DNA of 64,000 bases from DATHKG01 sp035489435 (GTDB lineage Bacteria; Bacteroidota; Bacteroidia; Chitinophagales; Chitinophagaceae). The stretch is from NCBI GenBank assembly GCA_035489435.1, contig DATHKG010000023.1; one strand, given 5' to 3'. Shown piece by piece: positions 18,190-26,447 of the stretch. A program made the translations under genes and the position numbers. Under the pieces are notes generated by a model. It did no database searches and was not told the origin of the DNA. It was given only the letters and a program-made list of their open reading frames with translations. Numbering within the stretch: the first letter of the stretch is position 1; every line of letters starts with the position of its first letter.

Positions 18190-20112
18190 GACAAAGCGCA
18201 ATGATGAGACCGATTTATCTTCTGTTGAAATAATATATGTTCCAGGTCTTAACGTATTGAGACGTTTAACTCCCGTTTGCAGAATTCCGCGATCAACAAC
18301 ACGTCCATTTGCATCGGATATATAATACTTAGCTGCCTTTGCGCCTGACCAGGTGATATCGATATTATGTCCATCGTTGCTTGTCCACGAAAGCTTTGTT
18401 GCTAAGGCTGAAAGATCAATCACCCTTACAGCTGAATAGGATGATCGACTGTCCTTATCAACTGATTTGAGCCTGTAAAAATTCTTGCCGGTCAGTGGTG
18501 TGCCATCCGTGTATGAGTAGTTTAATTTGCCGTTAGAATTACCAGCCGCATTAACAGAACCAATAGTTGTAAATGCAGAACCATCTGCACTTCTCTCAAT
18601 ATTGAAATGACTACTGTTAGATTCGGTTGAAGTGAACCATGAGATCAATGCCGATTCGTTGACTTTTGTTACATTGAATGCACCAAGGGTAATGGGAAGC
18701 GTAATGGCTATGGAACTGCTAACAAAGTTTGAAGTAGAACCGGTTAAACCAAAATTGAAAAGTCTGCCATAACCTGCAGTTGAGCTCTTATCTGTGATTG
18801 AGGTAAAGCCGGTATTGTTCCCTGTTGAAATGCCCTGGTCGAAAGAAAATAATCCAACGAGCCCGGCTTCGTTACCTTGCAGTGCGAAGTCTTTGGTAGC
18901 CTGGATTTCCGATTGCGTTCGGACAACGTTCCAAAGTCGCACTTCATCAATCGCCCCGTTAAATCTTTCAGATCCGGCTGATTCTACCATACCAATATGC
19001 AAAGGCATACCAACGCTGGTTCCATAGGTCATGCCAAGAGTTCCTATAGGTGATCCATCTACATAAACTGTAGTATTAACGCCATTACAAACAAAAGCCA
19101 CATGGTACCATTGCCCGACATTAAATAAGTGATTAATAAACGACACTACAGAATTGTTCCACATACCTATTCGCGTGTTAGATACATGAATACTGAACCG
19201 TGTAATACCAGCTGTATTTCTCAGGCCAACAATCATTCGGTTATCTACGTCAAGAACACCTGGTTTCATCATGAATTCGATGGTTCCGCTACTGAAGTCA
19301 TAAGCTGGGTTTGGCTCAACGCGCACATAGTCATCCAAACCATCAAAATCTACTGCATTGTATGCAAACTGAACAGGTGATGCAACCCGGCTTCCGTTAA
19401 ATATCGTTCCGTCTAATCCTGAATTAGCAGTGCTGTTAACTGCTGTAGTTCCACTTGCCTCATTGAATTTGTAATATGCTATCAGGTTTGGTGTATTTGA
19501 AGGAAGATTGGATAACATAGTTTGTTTGATTTGCGCTGCCGTGCGATTTGCGCTCCAGATTCGAACTTCATCAACCTGACCCGGCAAGAAGCGTGGATCA
19601 CCTGCTTCGGACCACTGTCCGATTTTTAAAGTGCCAACATTAGCAACTCCGGTTGATATATCACCGGCTCCAGTCATACCACCAACTGCAACACCATTTA
19701 CATATAAACGTGCACTGTTTCGGTCAACGCCATCCCAGGTACCAACGATATGGTACCAGGTATTAATTGCAATACTTGCCGGGTAGTGGATAAAATAATA
19801 ATTATTGACATCTTTCATCAGGTAAAAATAAATCCCTGCATTGGACACCAGCAATTCCATACCATTGGTGAGGCTGGACTTACTCACAATCTCGCTGTAT
19901 CCGGGTGATAAAGATGAAAATCGAGCCCAACATTCCATTGCTTTCACGGAGGTTGTTGTATTAAACAAAGGATCATTTCCACAATCAACATAAGTGTTTG
20001 TACCGTTAAACGACAAGGCATCGTTTTGTGCAGATCCGGTGAGCGGAACTGAAAACATGAAAGCCAGGAGCATACTAAAAAAGCTGGAATGACGGGAGGA
20101 GAAAAGACGCAT
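18181..20112 (-). CDS. Secreted protein with two LamG domains and a T9SS sorting tail
   Basis: From the ATG at 20,112 (MRLFSSRHSSFFSMLLAFM) the protein has a signal peptide ending near TGSAQ, two concanavalin/LamG-like domains each opening with LSFNGTNTYVDCG or VDFDGLDDYVRVE and ending with VDEVRIW/IDEVRLW, a fibronectin-like segment (LITWF-type, about 500-580), and a C-terminal T9SS type A-like sorting domain (GTYIISTEDKSVSSLRFVVR). It should be exported to the cell surface or medium and bind glycan or protein. A 33-residue upstream extension is possible but would bury the signal peptide. Confidence 0.85.
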   Translation of the reverse strand: MRLFSSRHSSFFSMLLAFMFSVPLTGSAQNDALSFNGTNTYVDCGNDPLFNTTTSVKAMECWARFSSLSPGYSEIVSKSSLTNGMELLVSNAGIYFYLMKDVNNYYFIHYPASIAINTWYHIVGTWDGVDRNSARLYVNGVAVGGMTGAGDISTGVANVGTLKIGQWSEAGDPRFLPGQVDEVRIWSANRTAAQIKQTMLSNLPSNTPNLIAYYKFNEASGTTAVNSTANSGLDGTIFNGSRVASPVQFAYNAVDFDGLDDYVRVEPNPAYDFSSGTIEFMMKPGVLDVDNRMIVGLRNTAGITRFSIHVSNTRIGMWNNSVVSFINHLFNVGQWYHVAFVCNGVNTTVYVDGSPIGTLGMTYGTSVGMPLHIGMVESAGSERFNGAIDEVRLWNVVRTQSEIQATKDFALQGNEAGLVGLFSFDQGISTGNNTGFTSITDKSSTAGYGRLFNFGLTGSTSNFVSSSIAITLPITLGAFNVTKVNESALISWFTSTESNSSHFNIERSADGSAFTTIGSVNAAGNSNGKLNYSYTDGTPLTGKNFYRLKSVDKDSRSSYSAVRVIDLSALATKLSWTSNDGHNIDITWSGAKAAKYYISDANGRVVDRGILQTGVKRLNTLRPGTYIISTEDKSVSSLRFVVR

Positions 20113-20449
20113 AGGGGTTGATATTAGATTGTTAAAATTGTCAGGTAAAAATAATGGAAAACAGTTTCGCTTTCTTTTCCTCTTACATAAACTAATAATA
20201 GTACCTAACACCGCCTAAGTGTAATCATTGAATTATGTTTATTCTTTTTAATGTGTCCGGGGTTTTATAACGGTCATACACAGCCTTTTTTTCGGCATGA
20301 TTCAATTCGCGATATCGAGTCAGCGTATTTAGCACACAAAACTGCTAAACAAACTGGTATTTTCCAAAGCTGCCCGATTTTGACTGATGTCACTAAATGT
20401 CCTGATCCCTGCTATTCGGAGTATTCGGGAGCCAATGTCTTAATTCTAT

Positions 20450-22054
20450 TTAATCTTTAAGCAACGATAATGTAATTCGTTGATTCAACGATTCTCCTTC
20501 CAACGCAAGCTGATAAATTCCTTTTGGGAGGAGCCCGGTGTTGATCGGTATTACATTTTTGCCCGGGGTTAGCATAAACTCTCCCTGTAACAACGATTGT
20601 CCCAGCGGATTGGTGATCCTGAACGAACACCTGCAGGCAGAGCGGGAAACAATACTCACAAAGGCATTGGATACTGTAGGATTCGGCCACATACGGATAT
20701 CCTGAATTTTTTCTTCCGCAATTGTTAAAACCCTGGAGTAGTAGTCAATATTTGATTTACTGATGAGGCGGATGCGGTATTGATCAACATTTGATACAGG
20801 CGCCCATAAACTGGTTTCCTGTGCATTGAGAAAAGCAGCGGGTGAAAAAGTATTTACTGCTTTGAATCCGGCTCCCGACTTAGCTTCAATAATAATGGAT
20901 TTTAAACTATCCAGGCCTGCTATCGAGGCTTTGAAGTAACGCCTGTTATCCCGGGTTCCATCAGCTTTGAAAGATATGACGCTATAAGGTAATAACACCC
21001 CGTAACAGTTGAAGATAAAAAAGTCGAATGATTGCAGATTACAGCCTGATGAGGACCCCACTGTGATCCGGTAGCGCCCGTATGCAAGATTATCGATATC
21101 AATAGAAGGTGCACTGTTGTCGGACCCGGAGGAATAAATATCTGTGTCTTCAAAGACGTTATTGGCGTTTGCATCGAAAGCAAGCAAATAAGTCATTGGA
21201 AATAAAGAGGCCAGGTCTGGAGCACTTACACCAATAGAAATACTTCCCGTAGAACCACTACACTGCGATGCGTTTAATGTTGTAAATGTATAATTGGCTG
21301 ACGAAGTGCTTCCTGTTTTGTTTGGCGCTCCTGCACTGATCGCGGTAGTCTTCACCCAACCGCAGTCTCCATCTACACGCCTTGAATAACTATTATCAAT
21401 ACCCGTGGAAATACCAATGAATTCATAAGAGATAGCCATCCCGTCAAGGTCAAATGTTGTTGCAGTACAGGCTCCTCCAATGGAAGAGGTAGTTATCGCA
21501 ACAGATGCCGAAGGGGTTGACCTCGAAACCGCATCAAGCACGTTGCCGGACGGATCCATCAACACGATTTTTTCATTCGCGCCTCCTCCGTTTCTTAAAA
21601 AACCATCGCCGGTAGTTGGGACGGGTTTGTCGGTACAATTACAGGTAGTCCAGTTAAGATCGACTACAACTCCACTGTCGGTGTTTCCACAGTCGGCAGC
21701 CAGAATATCGCGGCCAGACAGCACAAAATATTCTCCTGGTTGCAGTATAGTATTAGTTGGAATAGTGACTGCATATTGTCCATTGGTTACAACATAACAA
21801 CCGATATTCATCGGACCAGGGCCGAAATTCAGGAGCTCAATATATTCGCTGCTGGTATTACATCCCGACCAGGACATGAATTCATTGACTACAACTCTTC
21901 CCTGGCCAAATGACATGGTTTTAAGTACCAATAATATAACCAAAATTAAGCCTGGCCTCAGGATATCGTTTCTACAAATTTTCAATTCAGGGTATTGATC
22001 GTGGTAAATTAATAATGGAATTTCCTTCTTGCAAGCTTGTAAGTGTTTATACAT
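20450..22054 (-). CDS. Secreted lamin-tail-domain protein with T9SS sorting tail
   Basis: A hydrophobic export segment (LILVILLVLKTMSFGQ) is followed by a lamin tail domain (VVVNEFMSWSGCNTSSEYIE, LQPGEYFVLSGRD). After a middle region with SprB-like features comes a C-terminal T9SS type A sorting domain (IRMWPNPTVSNAFVSI ... LPKGIYQLALEG). The family is surface-exposed or secreted in Bacteroidota. The start is uncertain: the ATG at 22,054 gives an unusually long polar lead before the hydrophobic segment, and 22,087 is even longer. Confidence 0.8.
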   Translation of the reverse strand: MYKHLQACKKEIPLLIYHDQYPELKICRNDILRPGLILVILLVLKTMSFGQGRVVVNEFMSWSGCNTSSEYIELLNFGPGPMNIGCYVVTNGQYAVTIPTNTILQPGEYFVLSGRDILAADCGNTDSGVVVDLNWTTCNCTDKPVPTTGDGFLRNGGGANEKIVLMDPSGNVLDAVSRSTPSASVAITTSSIGGACTATTFDLDGMAISYEFIGISTGIDNSYSRRVDGDCGWVKTTAISAGAPNKTGSTSSANYTFTTLNASQCSGSTGSISIGVSAPDLASLFPMTYLLAFDANANNVFEDTDIYSSGSDNSAPSIDIDNLAYGRYRITVGSSSGCNLQSFDFFIFNCYGVLLPYSVISFKADGTRDNRRYFKASIAGLDSLKSIIIEAKSGAGFKAVNTFSPAAFLNAQETSLWAPVSNVDQYRIRLISKSNIDYYSRVLTIAEEKIQDIRMWPNPTVSNAFVSIVSRSACRCSFRITNPLGQSLLQGEFMLTPGKNVIPINTGLLPKGIYQLALEGESLNQRITLSLLKD

Positions 22055-22182
22055 ACAAGTCAGATCTTTTTGCCCGGAGTTTTGCAAAAAAGCAAACCAA
22101 ATCCATCGGTGGAATTATTCCGTTCAACCCACCGGAACATTCGTGTAAACCTGTTACAATATGAGTTGTGATCGTATTTGGC

Positions 22183-22355
22183 GGACGACGAAGAACAGGA
22201 AGGACGAACGAAGAACAGGAAGAACAAGACGAAGTAGAGTTTTTTAAGTGAGATGAAAGTTTGAAGCTGCGGACCATGTCAAAAATCCGAATTTTTAAAA
22301 TGACCGCTATTTCAGTCAAATAGGGCCTATTTTGACTGAAATAGCGGTCATTCTA
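22183..22355. repeat. Dispersed polypurine-plus-hairpin element, copy B
   Basis: This is the same element as at 12,749-12,900: a polypurine head with an internal duplication (GAACGAAGAACAGGAA-like), the spacer GAGTTTTTTAAGTGAGATGA, CATGTCAAAAATCCGAATTT, then a hairpin with perfect 22-bp arms (22,299-22,320 and 22,331-22,352) around a 10-nt loop (TAGGGCCTAT) that is itself nearly self-complementary. It overlaps the end of a T9SS tail relic. Confidence 0.8.
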
Positions 22356-22733
22356 AAAAAACCAGGAAAAGCTGTTATATGGTTTGCCTGTTTTGTGCCG
22401 AATACAAAATCTATCTGCGCAATATAACTTTATAGAATGTCCGTTTCTCCGTCTTGATGTTAGTATAAGTGTATACATACCGGAAGGCAATGTCATAACG
22501 TTCAGATCTAAACGATCCATTCCCCTGATGTCCTTTGCAATCATAACAGGTTTTCCATGCATCCCTGTAATACTTAAACTTTGCCATTGATCCGCAAGAT
22601 CGAGGTTGCGCAGATACAAAACACCGGAAGCAGGGTTAGGAAAAACGCTTACCCCATAAACAGTTGCAGGATCGGGATCCCAAAGCCAAAGTACTGCATC
22701 AATCAGTGCAGCTTGAATCTCTATCTTAATCGT
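22353..22733 (-). pseudogene. Remnant of a T9SS-exported protein (C-terminal sorting domain only)
   Basis: The open frame encodes a sorting domain: VYGVSVFPNPASGVLYLRNL, SLSITGMHGKPVM, LPSGMYTLILTS. No signal peptide or functional domain precedes it; an in-frame stop lies at 22,734-22,736. The tail runs past the usual end into ~25 unrelated residues up to repeat copy B. It is probably the 3' relic of a larger cargo gene. Confidence 0.7.
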
Positions 22734-22745
22734 TTATTTTATTCC

Positions 22746-22785
22746 GTCTCTTCGTCTCATCGTCTCTTCATCTCTTCATCTCTTC
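22746..22785 (-). repeat. Five 8-bp tandem repeats across the stop codon of the lipoprotein gene
   Basis: Read on the minus strand: GAAGAGAT twice, then GAAGAGAC, GATGAGAC, GAAGAGAC. The stop TGA (22,770-22,768) spans units two and three. Confidence 0.7.
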
Positions 22786-23274
22786 TGAAAAAGCATGCCT
22801 CCAAAGACCATTTATATCAGCAGTATCAATAGTTGAATTTCGTCGGTAACGTTTATTTTTAAAAAGCATGGTTCCGTTATTAATTGTTAGGGTATCAGTT
22901 CGAAGTCTGCGGATTGTGTCGCCGGTAAATTTAATAAACCGATATACATTTCTATATTCCGCGATGATTAAACTATCAGATACTCGCATTTTTCCCAGGT
23001 ATAAATTATAGCCAGACTCTGTATACAGGTAAATTGTGTCTTTATCACCTGGCGCATTTGTAGATTCAACCATTAAAAATACTGACCCTCTCAACGAAAG
23101 GGTAGCAAATGAAGCGTATCTGAAGTTCCGGATTTCCGGATCATCAATATCAGGTCGCTCCCAGGCAATACTTTCCGGTACCCAGGTGCCGTCGATATTA
23201 GTTGTTGCGGAAATCACATCTGGTTGCGAACACGAAAGTGCAGAGATCAACAGAAAAGATAGCGTCCGGATCAT
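22768..23274 (-). CDS. Hypothetical lipoprotein
   Basis: From the ATG at 23,274 (MIRTLSFLLISALSCSQPDV) the protein begins with a lipoprotein signal with lipobox SALSC. The ~150-residue mature part is beta-rich, with alternating hydrophobic strands (LSLRGSVFLMVES, YRFIKFTGDTIRRLRTDTLTI), and could be lipocalin-like, but I recognise no family. It ends inside an 8-bp tandem repeat array. An ATG ten codons upstream is also possible. Confidence 0.65.
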   Translation of the reverse strand: MIRTLSFLLISALSCSQPDVISATTNIDGTWVPESIAWERPDIDDPEIRNFRYASFATLSLRGSVFLMVESTNAPGDKDTIYLYTESGYNLYLGKMRVSDSLIIAEYRNVYRFIKFTGDTIRRLRTDTLTINNGTMLFKNKRYRRNSTIDTADINGLWRHAFSEEMKR

Positions 23275-23456
23275 GAGTAAAAAATTTGCCAAAAAGATTA
23301 TCATCCCAATTCCTTTGGCGCGAATAATTTGATCGCTTTGTTCACCAATAAAAGCTGGTGTTACATACTTCTCCGATTACTCTTTGAATTTAATTAAGAT
23401 GTCTTTTTTTGCACATTCCATATTATCTGACGATACCAGGTAAATACATCGAGCAC

Positions 23457-25028
23457 TCACTTTCCTGGCTCTTGTCCAGATATCGGTATCAGCCTGGCTG
23501 ATAAATCCGGATCTGCCATATCCTTATCAAATGGAAACATCGGTCGCTTGATTCGTTTATAAGGCAGTTGTTCGATCGCCTGGTCTACTCCACCTGGAGT
23601 CAGTGCCATGATCCAGTCTGCCCGCATGGCGTACAATTCTGGCTGGAGGTAACCAATCTTCACTACCACGATATCGGTTTTGCGTGGTGCAAGATTCAAT
23701 CTTGTGAAATCGACTTCGTTGTGATATGGTTTTCTTTTTTGAGTGACTATGATGTATATGCTCCCGGTTTTGATGACAACTTCAACCACTGCATCCTTAT
23801 CGCCTTTTGCAATTGAATGAACAGTGCCCTTGATATGTGCCGGCGGAGAGAACCTTGAATCGACTTTTGCACCGGCGTAGCCATCAACACTGCCACCAAT
23901 ACCTGCCTCGACTGCCTTAGCTACCAATTCCGGTCCGGGGATAGAAGCATAAATCAAAGAAGGACCGTCAGCTGATTTAAACCTGGAATCATTGAGCAAT
24001 TGATTGAGCGTCCAGGTAACATCTCCTGCCCCACCAGCTGTGGGGTTGTCTCCCATATCGCTTATAAAGAATGGATGTTTTGAACTTATTAATGCGGAAT
24101 CAAGTGTTTGTTTCCATGGCAAGGTTGGCGCAACAAATCCAAATTCTTTTCGGGCGGTCCAGAAACGCTTTGCTAACTGTTCAGCAGCGGTAGTCACAGC
24201 AATTTTATCATCACCGGTCACCATTACCACGGCATGATTGCGTGGTTCATCTGCCCAGGCATAACCGATCCAGATCGCCGCGTCGGTTACCCCTTGCCGT
24301 TTGGAAGCGGGCTCAACCTCCGCATAGATTGATTTACCCGGTTCGATCCGCGTGCTTGTCTTTTCACCCGGCAACAATACCGGTATTGGTATCCAGGCTT
24401 TAAACGCAGGCTTACCTTTTCCGCCTTCAATGCGGTCCAACAAGTTTTCAATTGCACGACGTTTTGTATCCATGGCATCTTCATGTGGAGCCATACGATA
24501 GCAGGTTATAAGATCGCTATTCCCCGCGAGTGACTCTGAAACATTGCCGTGCAGATCCATCGAAGTCGATACGATGGTGTTGTATCCAACCACTTCTCTT
24601 ATTCTTTTTAAAAGATTCCCTTCAGGATCATCGAGGCCGACTACACTCATAGCTCCATGGATGTCAAAATATAATCCATCATATGGTCCGTTCTTTTTCA
24701 ACGAGTCCAGCAATCTAATGGTTAAAGCTTCATAAGCCTCACGCGTAACCGCACCGCCGGGAAGCGACTTACCGACAAGTACAGGGATCCATTCGGCACG
24801 TTTGCGGAGAGAAGAATCAGTGGCCATGAATCGATAGTTTTTGAAAATATCATTACCGTATTTAGCGTGGAAGGCTGCTGAATCGGTTAATGCAGGAGAA
24901 AATGTACTCGACTCTATACCCAGTCCCGCAATGGCGATACGCGGATGTTTCGATTTTAAAATTTTCTCCTGGCATGCCAACAGGCAAATGGAAAACGAAA
25001 TGAAGAATATGATTGATTTCTGATTCAC
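23457..25028 (-). CDS. M81 family metallopeptidase (MlrC-like) lipoprotein
   Basis: This 523-residue protein begins with a lipoprotein signal (FISFSICLLAC). The mature region matches the MlrC/DUF1485 family: GIESSTFSP, YFDIHGAMSV, STSMDLHGNVSESLAG, CYRMAPHEDAMDT, then the C-terminal MlrC part with SDMGDNPTAGGAGDVTWTL. The His and Asp residues in the DIHG, DLHG and PHEDA blocks are the expected metal site. MlrC degrades linearised microcystin fragments, but most homologues have unknown peptide or amide substrates. The protein is probably periplasmic and membrane-anchored. Confidence 0.9.
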   Translation of the reverse strand: MNQKSIIFFISFSICLLACQEKILKSKHPRIAIAGLGIESSTFSPALTDSAAFHAKYGNDIFKNYRFMATDSSLRKRAEWIPVLVGKSLPGGAVTREAYEALTIRLLDSLKKNGPYDGLYFDIHGAMSVVGLDDPEGNLLKRIREVVGYNTIVSTSMDLHGNVSESLAGNSDLITCYRMAPHEDAMDTKRRAIENLLDRIEGGKGKPAFKAWIPIPVLLPGEKTSTRIEPGKSIYAEVEPASKRQGVTDAAIWIGYAWADEPRNHAVVMVTGDDKIAVTTAAEQLAKRFWTARKEFGFVAPTLPWKQTLDSALISSKHPFFISDMGDNPTAGGAGDVTWTLNQLLNDSRFKSADGPSLIYASIPGPELVAKAVEAGIGGSVDGYAGAKVDSRFSPPAHIKGTVHSIAKGDKDAVVEVVIKTGSIYIIVTQKRKPYHNEVDFTRLNLAPRKTDIVVVKIGYLQPELYAMRADWIMALTPGGVDQAIEQLPYKRIKRPMFPFDKDMADPDLSARLIPISGQEPGK

Positions 25029-25124
25029 ATATTATATTTTATTCAAGATAACCATATCCGTCTATATTGAAACCTATTCTGACACCTGGCATCTTATCTA
25101 ACGCCTGGTATCCTATTGACATGG

Positions 25125-25256
25125 ATGGGCGAAACTGCTACCGGGATAAGAAGTGGTGAAAACAATTCATCCGGTACCTATACCTGGATAACTGTATTTA
25201 CAGATGCAACAGGCAGGAAAGAAATTAAGAAAGGTATTGTTCTGCTCATAAGATAA
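25125..25256 (+). pseudogene. Remnant of a gliding-motility/T9SS type B C-terminal domain
   Basis: The plus frame encodes SSGTYTWITVFTDATGRKEI then KKGIVLLIR and a stop, the typical last ~30 residues of a type B T9SS sorting domain. The preceding part of the domain is not recognisable in this frame, so only a 3' relic remains. The rest of the gap 25,029-25,414 is non-coding; two imperfect ~20-bp direct repeats (GACACCTGGCATCTTATCTA and a degenerate copy) sit at 25,080-25,119. Confidence 0.65.
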
Positions 25257-25414
25257 GACAGAGACTCAATGCCACTTTCAAAATAACCGAACTTCGTGTA
25301 TGCTTTGACGGTAAAGTGAAAGATGAGAACAGTAGATAGACTAAGAAAAGTAATCGATGGCTATTGCAAATCCCAGGTTTCGCTGATATATTTGTGAAAA
25401 CGTACCCAAACAAC

Positions 25415-26260
25415 ATGAAAAAATCCTTCATGAGCAAGGCATGTCTTGCCCTGTTCCTCTCCGTTACCCTGAGTATTGCCTCTTGCGAAAAAGTGTCTGA
25501 ACTGGATGAAGATATAGATGAATTGATTGATCAGACGCTTGGCATCAAAGCACTGACTGAAGACCTGAGCAAAACCAGCAGCAATTTCAATGAAATTAAA
25601 GGTTTCATGATCGACGGCAAGGATGCCTCGTCGGAAATCAAAGTTAATGTGTCTGCGGGTGTGCCTTACAGTTATGACCACAAGCGTTATACTTTGTCCG
25701 GCTCGGCGTGGACCATCAAAACCAATTCTTATTCCGGCACCATCGCGAAATCGTATTTCACCAACACCTCCACTGCCAACATTGTAAAGGTGAGTGTGCA
25801 GAACAATGTTCCCAGCTTATCTGTAAACGGAACGGTGGTTTCAAGCGGGTCTTCCTCAGGCTCTACCGGCGGTGGCACGGGTTCGGGTACTACTACACCT
25901 ACTTCACAGGTACTGGTAGACAAAGACCTTGACGGCGATTCGTACGAAAAGAAGACCATTTCCTTTACAGTGCCTTCAGGCGTAAAATCTATGGTAATAA
26001 GAACCACTGAAAGCAACACAGCATATCGTAACACTGCCGACATGTTTGTACGCAAGGGTTCCGCACCGGTAGTAAACGGACCTAAGCCACCATCCAATAC
26101 GCCCGCATACTCCTGGACGGCCGATTGCTCCGGCACTAAGCCTAACCGCGAAGACGAGGTTTGCACGTTCAACAATCCCGCATCCGGCACCTGGTATGTT
26201 ACGCTGTATGGTTACAACACTTATTACAGCAGCAGGGTATTGGTTACCATTACCAAATAA
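25415..26260 (+). CDS. Lipoprotein with bacterial pre-peptidase C-terminal (PPC)-like domain
   Basis: From the ATG at 25,415 (MKKSFMSKACLALFLSV) a lipoprotein signal ends at SIASC. The first half (to about residue 140) is unrecognised, and a low-complexity Gly/Ser/Thr linker (SSGSSSGSTGGGTGSG) leads to a PPC-like beta-sandwich: ISFTVPSGVKSMVIRTTES, DMFVRKGSAP, CTFNNPASGTWYVTLYGYN. PPC domains are usually attached to secreted peptidases, yet no peptidase is fused here. The start 17 codons upstream has no signal-peptide logic. Confidence 0.75.
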   Translation: MKKSFMSKACLALFLSVTLSIASCEKVSELDEDIDELIDQTLGIKALTEDLSKTSSNFNEIKGFMIDGKDASSEIKVNVSAGVPYSYDHKRYTLSGSAWTIKTNSYSGTIAKSYFTNTSTANIVKVSVQNNVPSLSVNGTVVSSGSSSGSTGGGTGSGTTTPTSQVLVDKDLDGDSYEKKTISFTVPSGVKSMVIRTTESNTAYRNTADMFVRKGSAPVVNGPKPPSNTPAYSWTADCSGTKPNREDEVCTFNNPASGTWYVTLYGYNTYYSSRVLVTITK

Positions 26261-26296
26261 AAATTCGGATCAACATATTAATCACCAGAAAAAGAG

Positions 26297-26328
26297 GCTG
26301 CTTCAAGTAAATTTGAGGCAGCTTTTTA
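26297..26328 (+). terminator. Intrinsic terminator of the PPC lipoprotein gene
   Basis: A 10-bp stem (GCTGCTTCAA/TTGAGGCAGC, one G-U pair), a 6-nt loop and a T-run (TTTTTATTTT) lie 36 bp after the stop codon. Confidence 0.85.
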
Positions 26329-26447
26329 TTTTCAGGATCATCAGTCCTTACTACAGTTAAGCCTCGTCACATTTTTTAAAAGCATGCTTATGTTAACGGA
26401 TTTGAAAAAATCCGCGTGTTCATTTTAAATATTGAATAGGCTGAAAA

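Noticed and set aside
22047..22319. A 90-residue protein on the minus strand
   Set aside because: It lies in the dispersed repeat element and overlaps the lamin-tail gene; it has no protein-like features.
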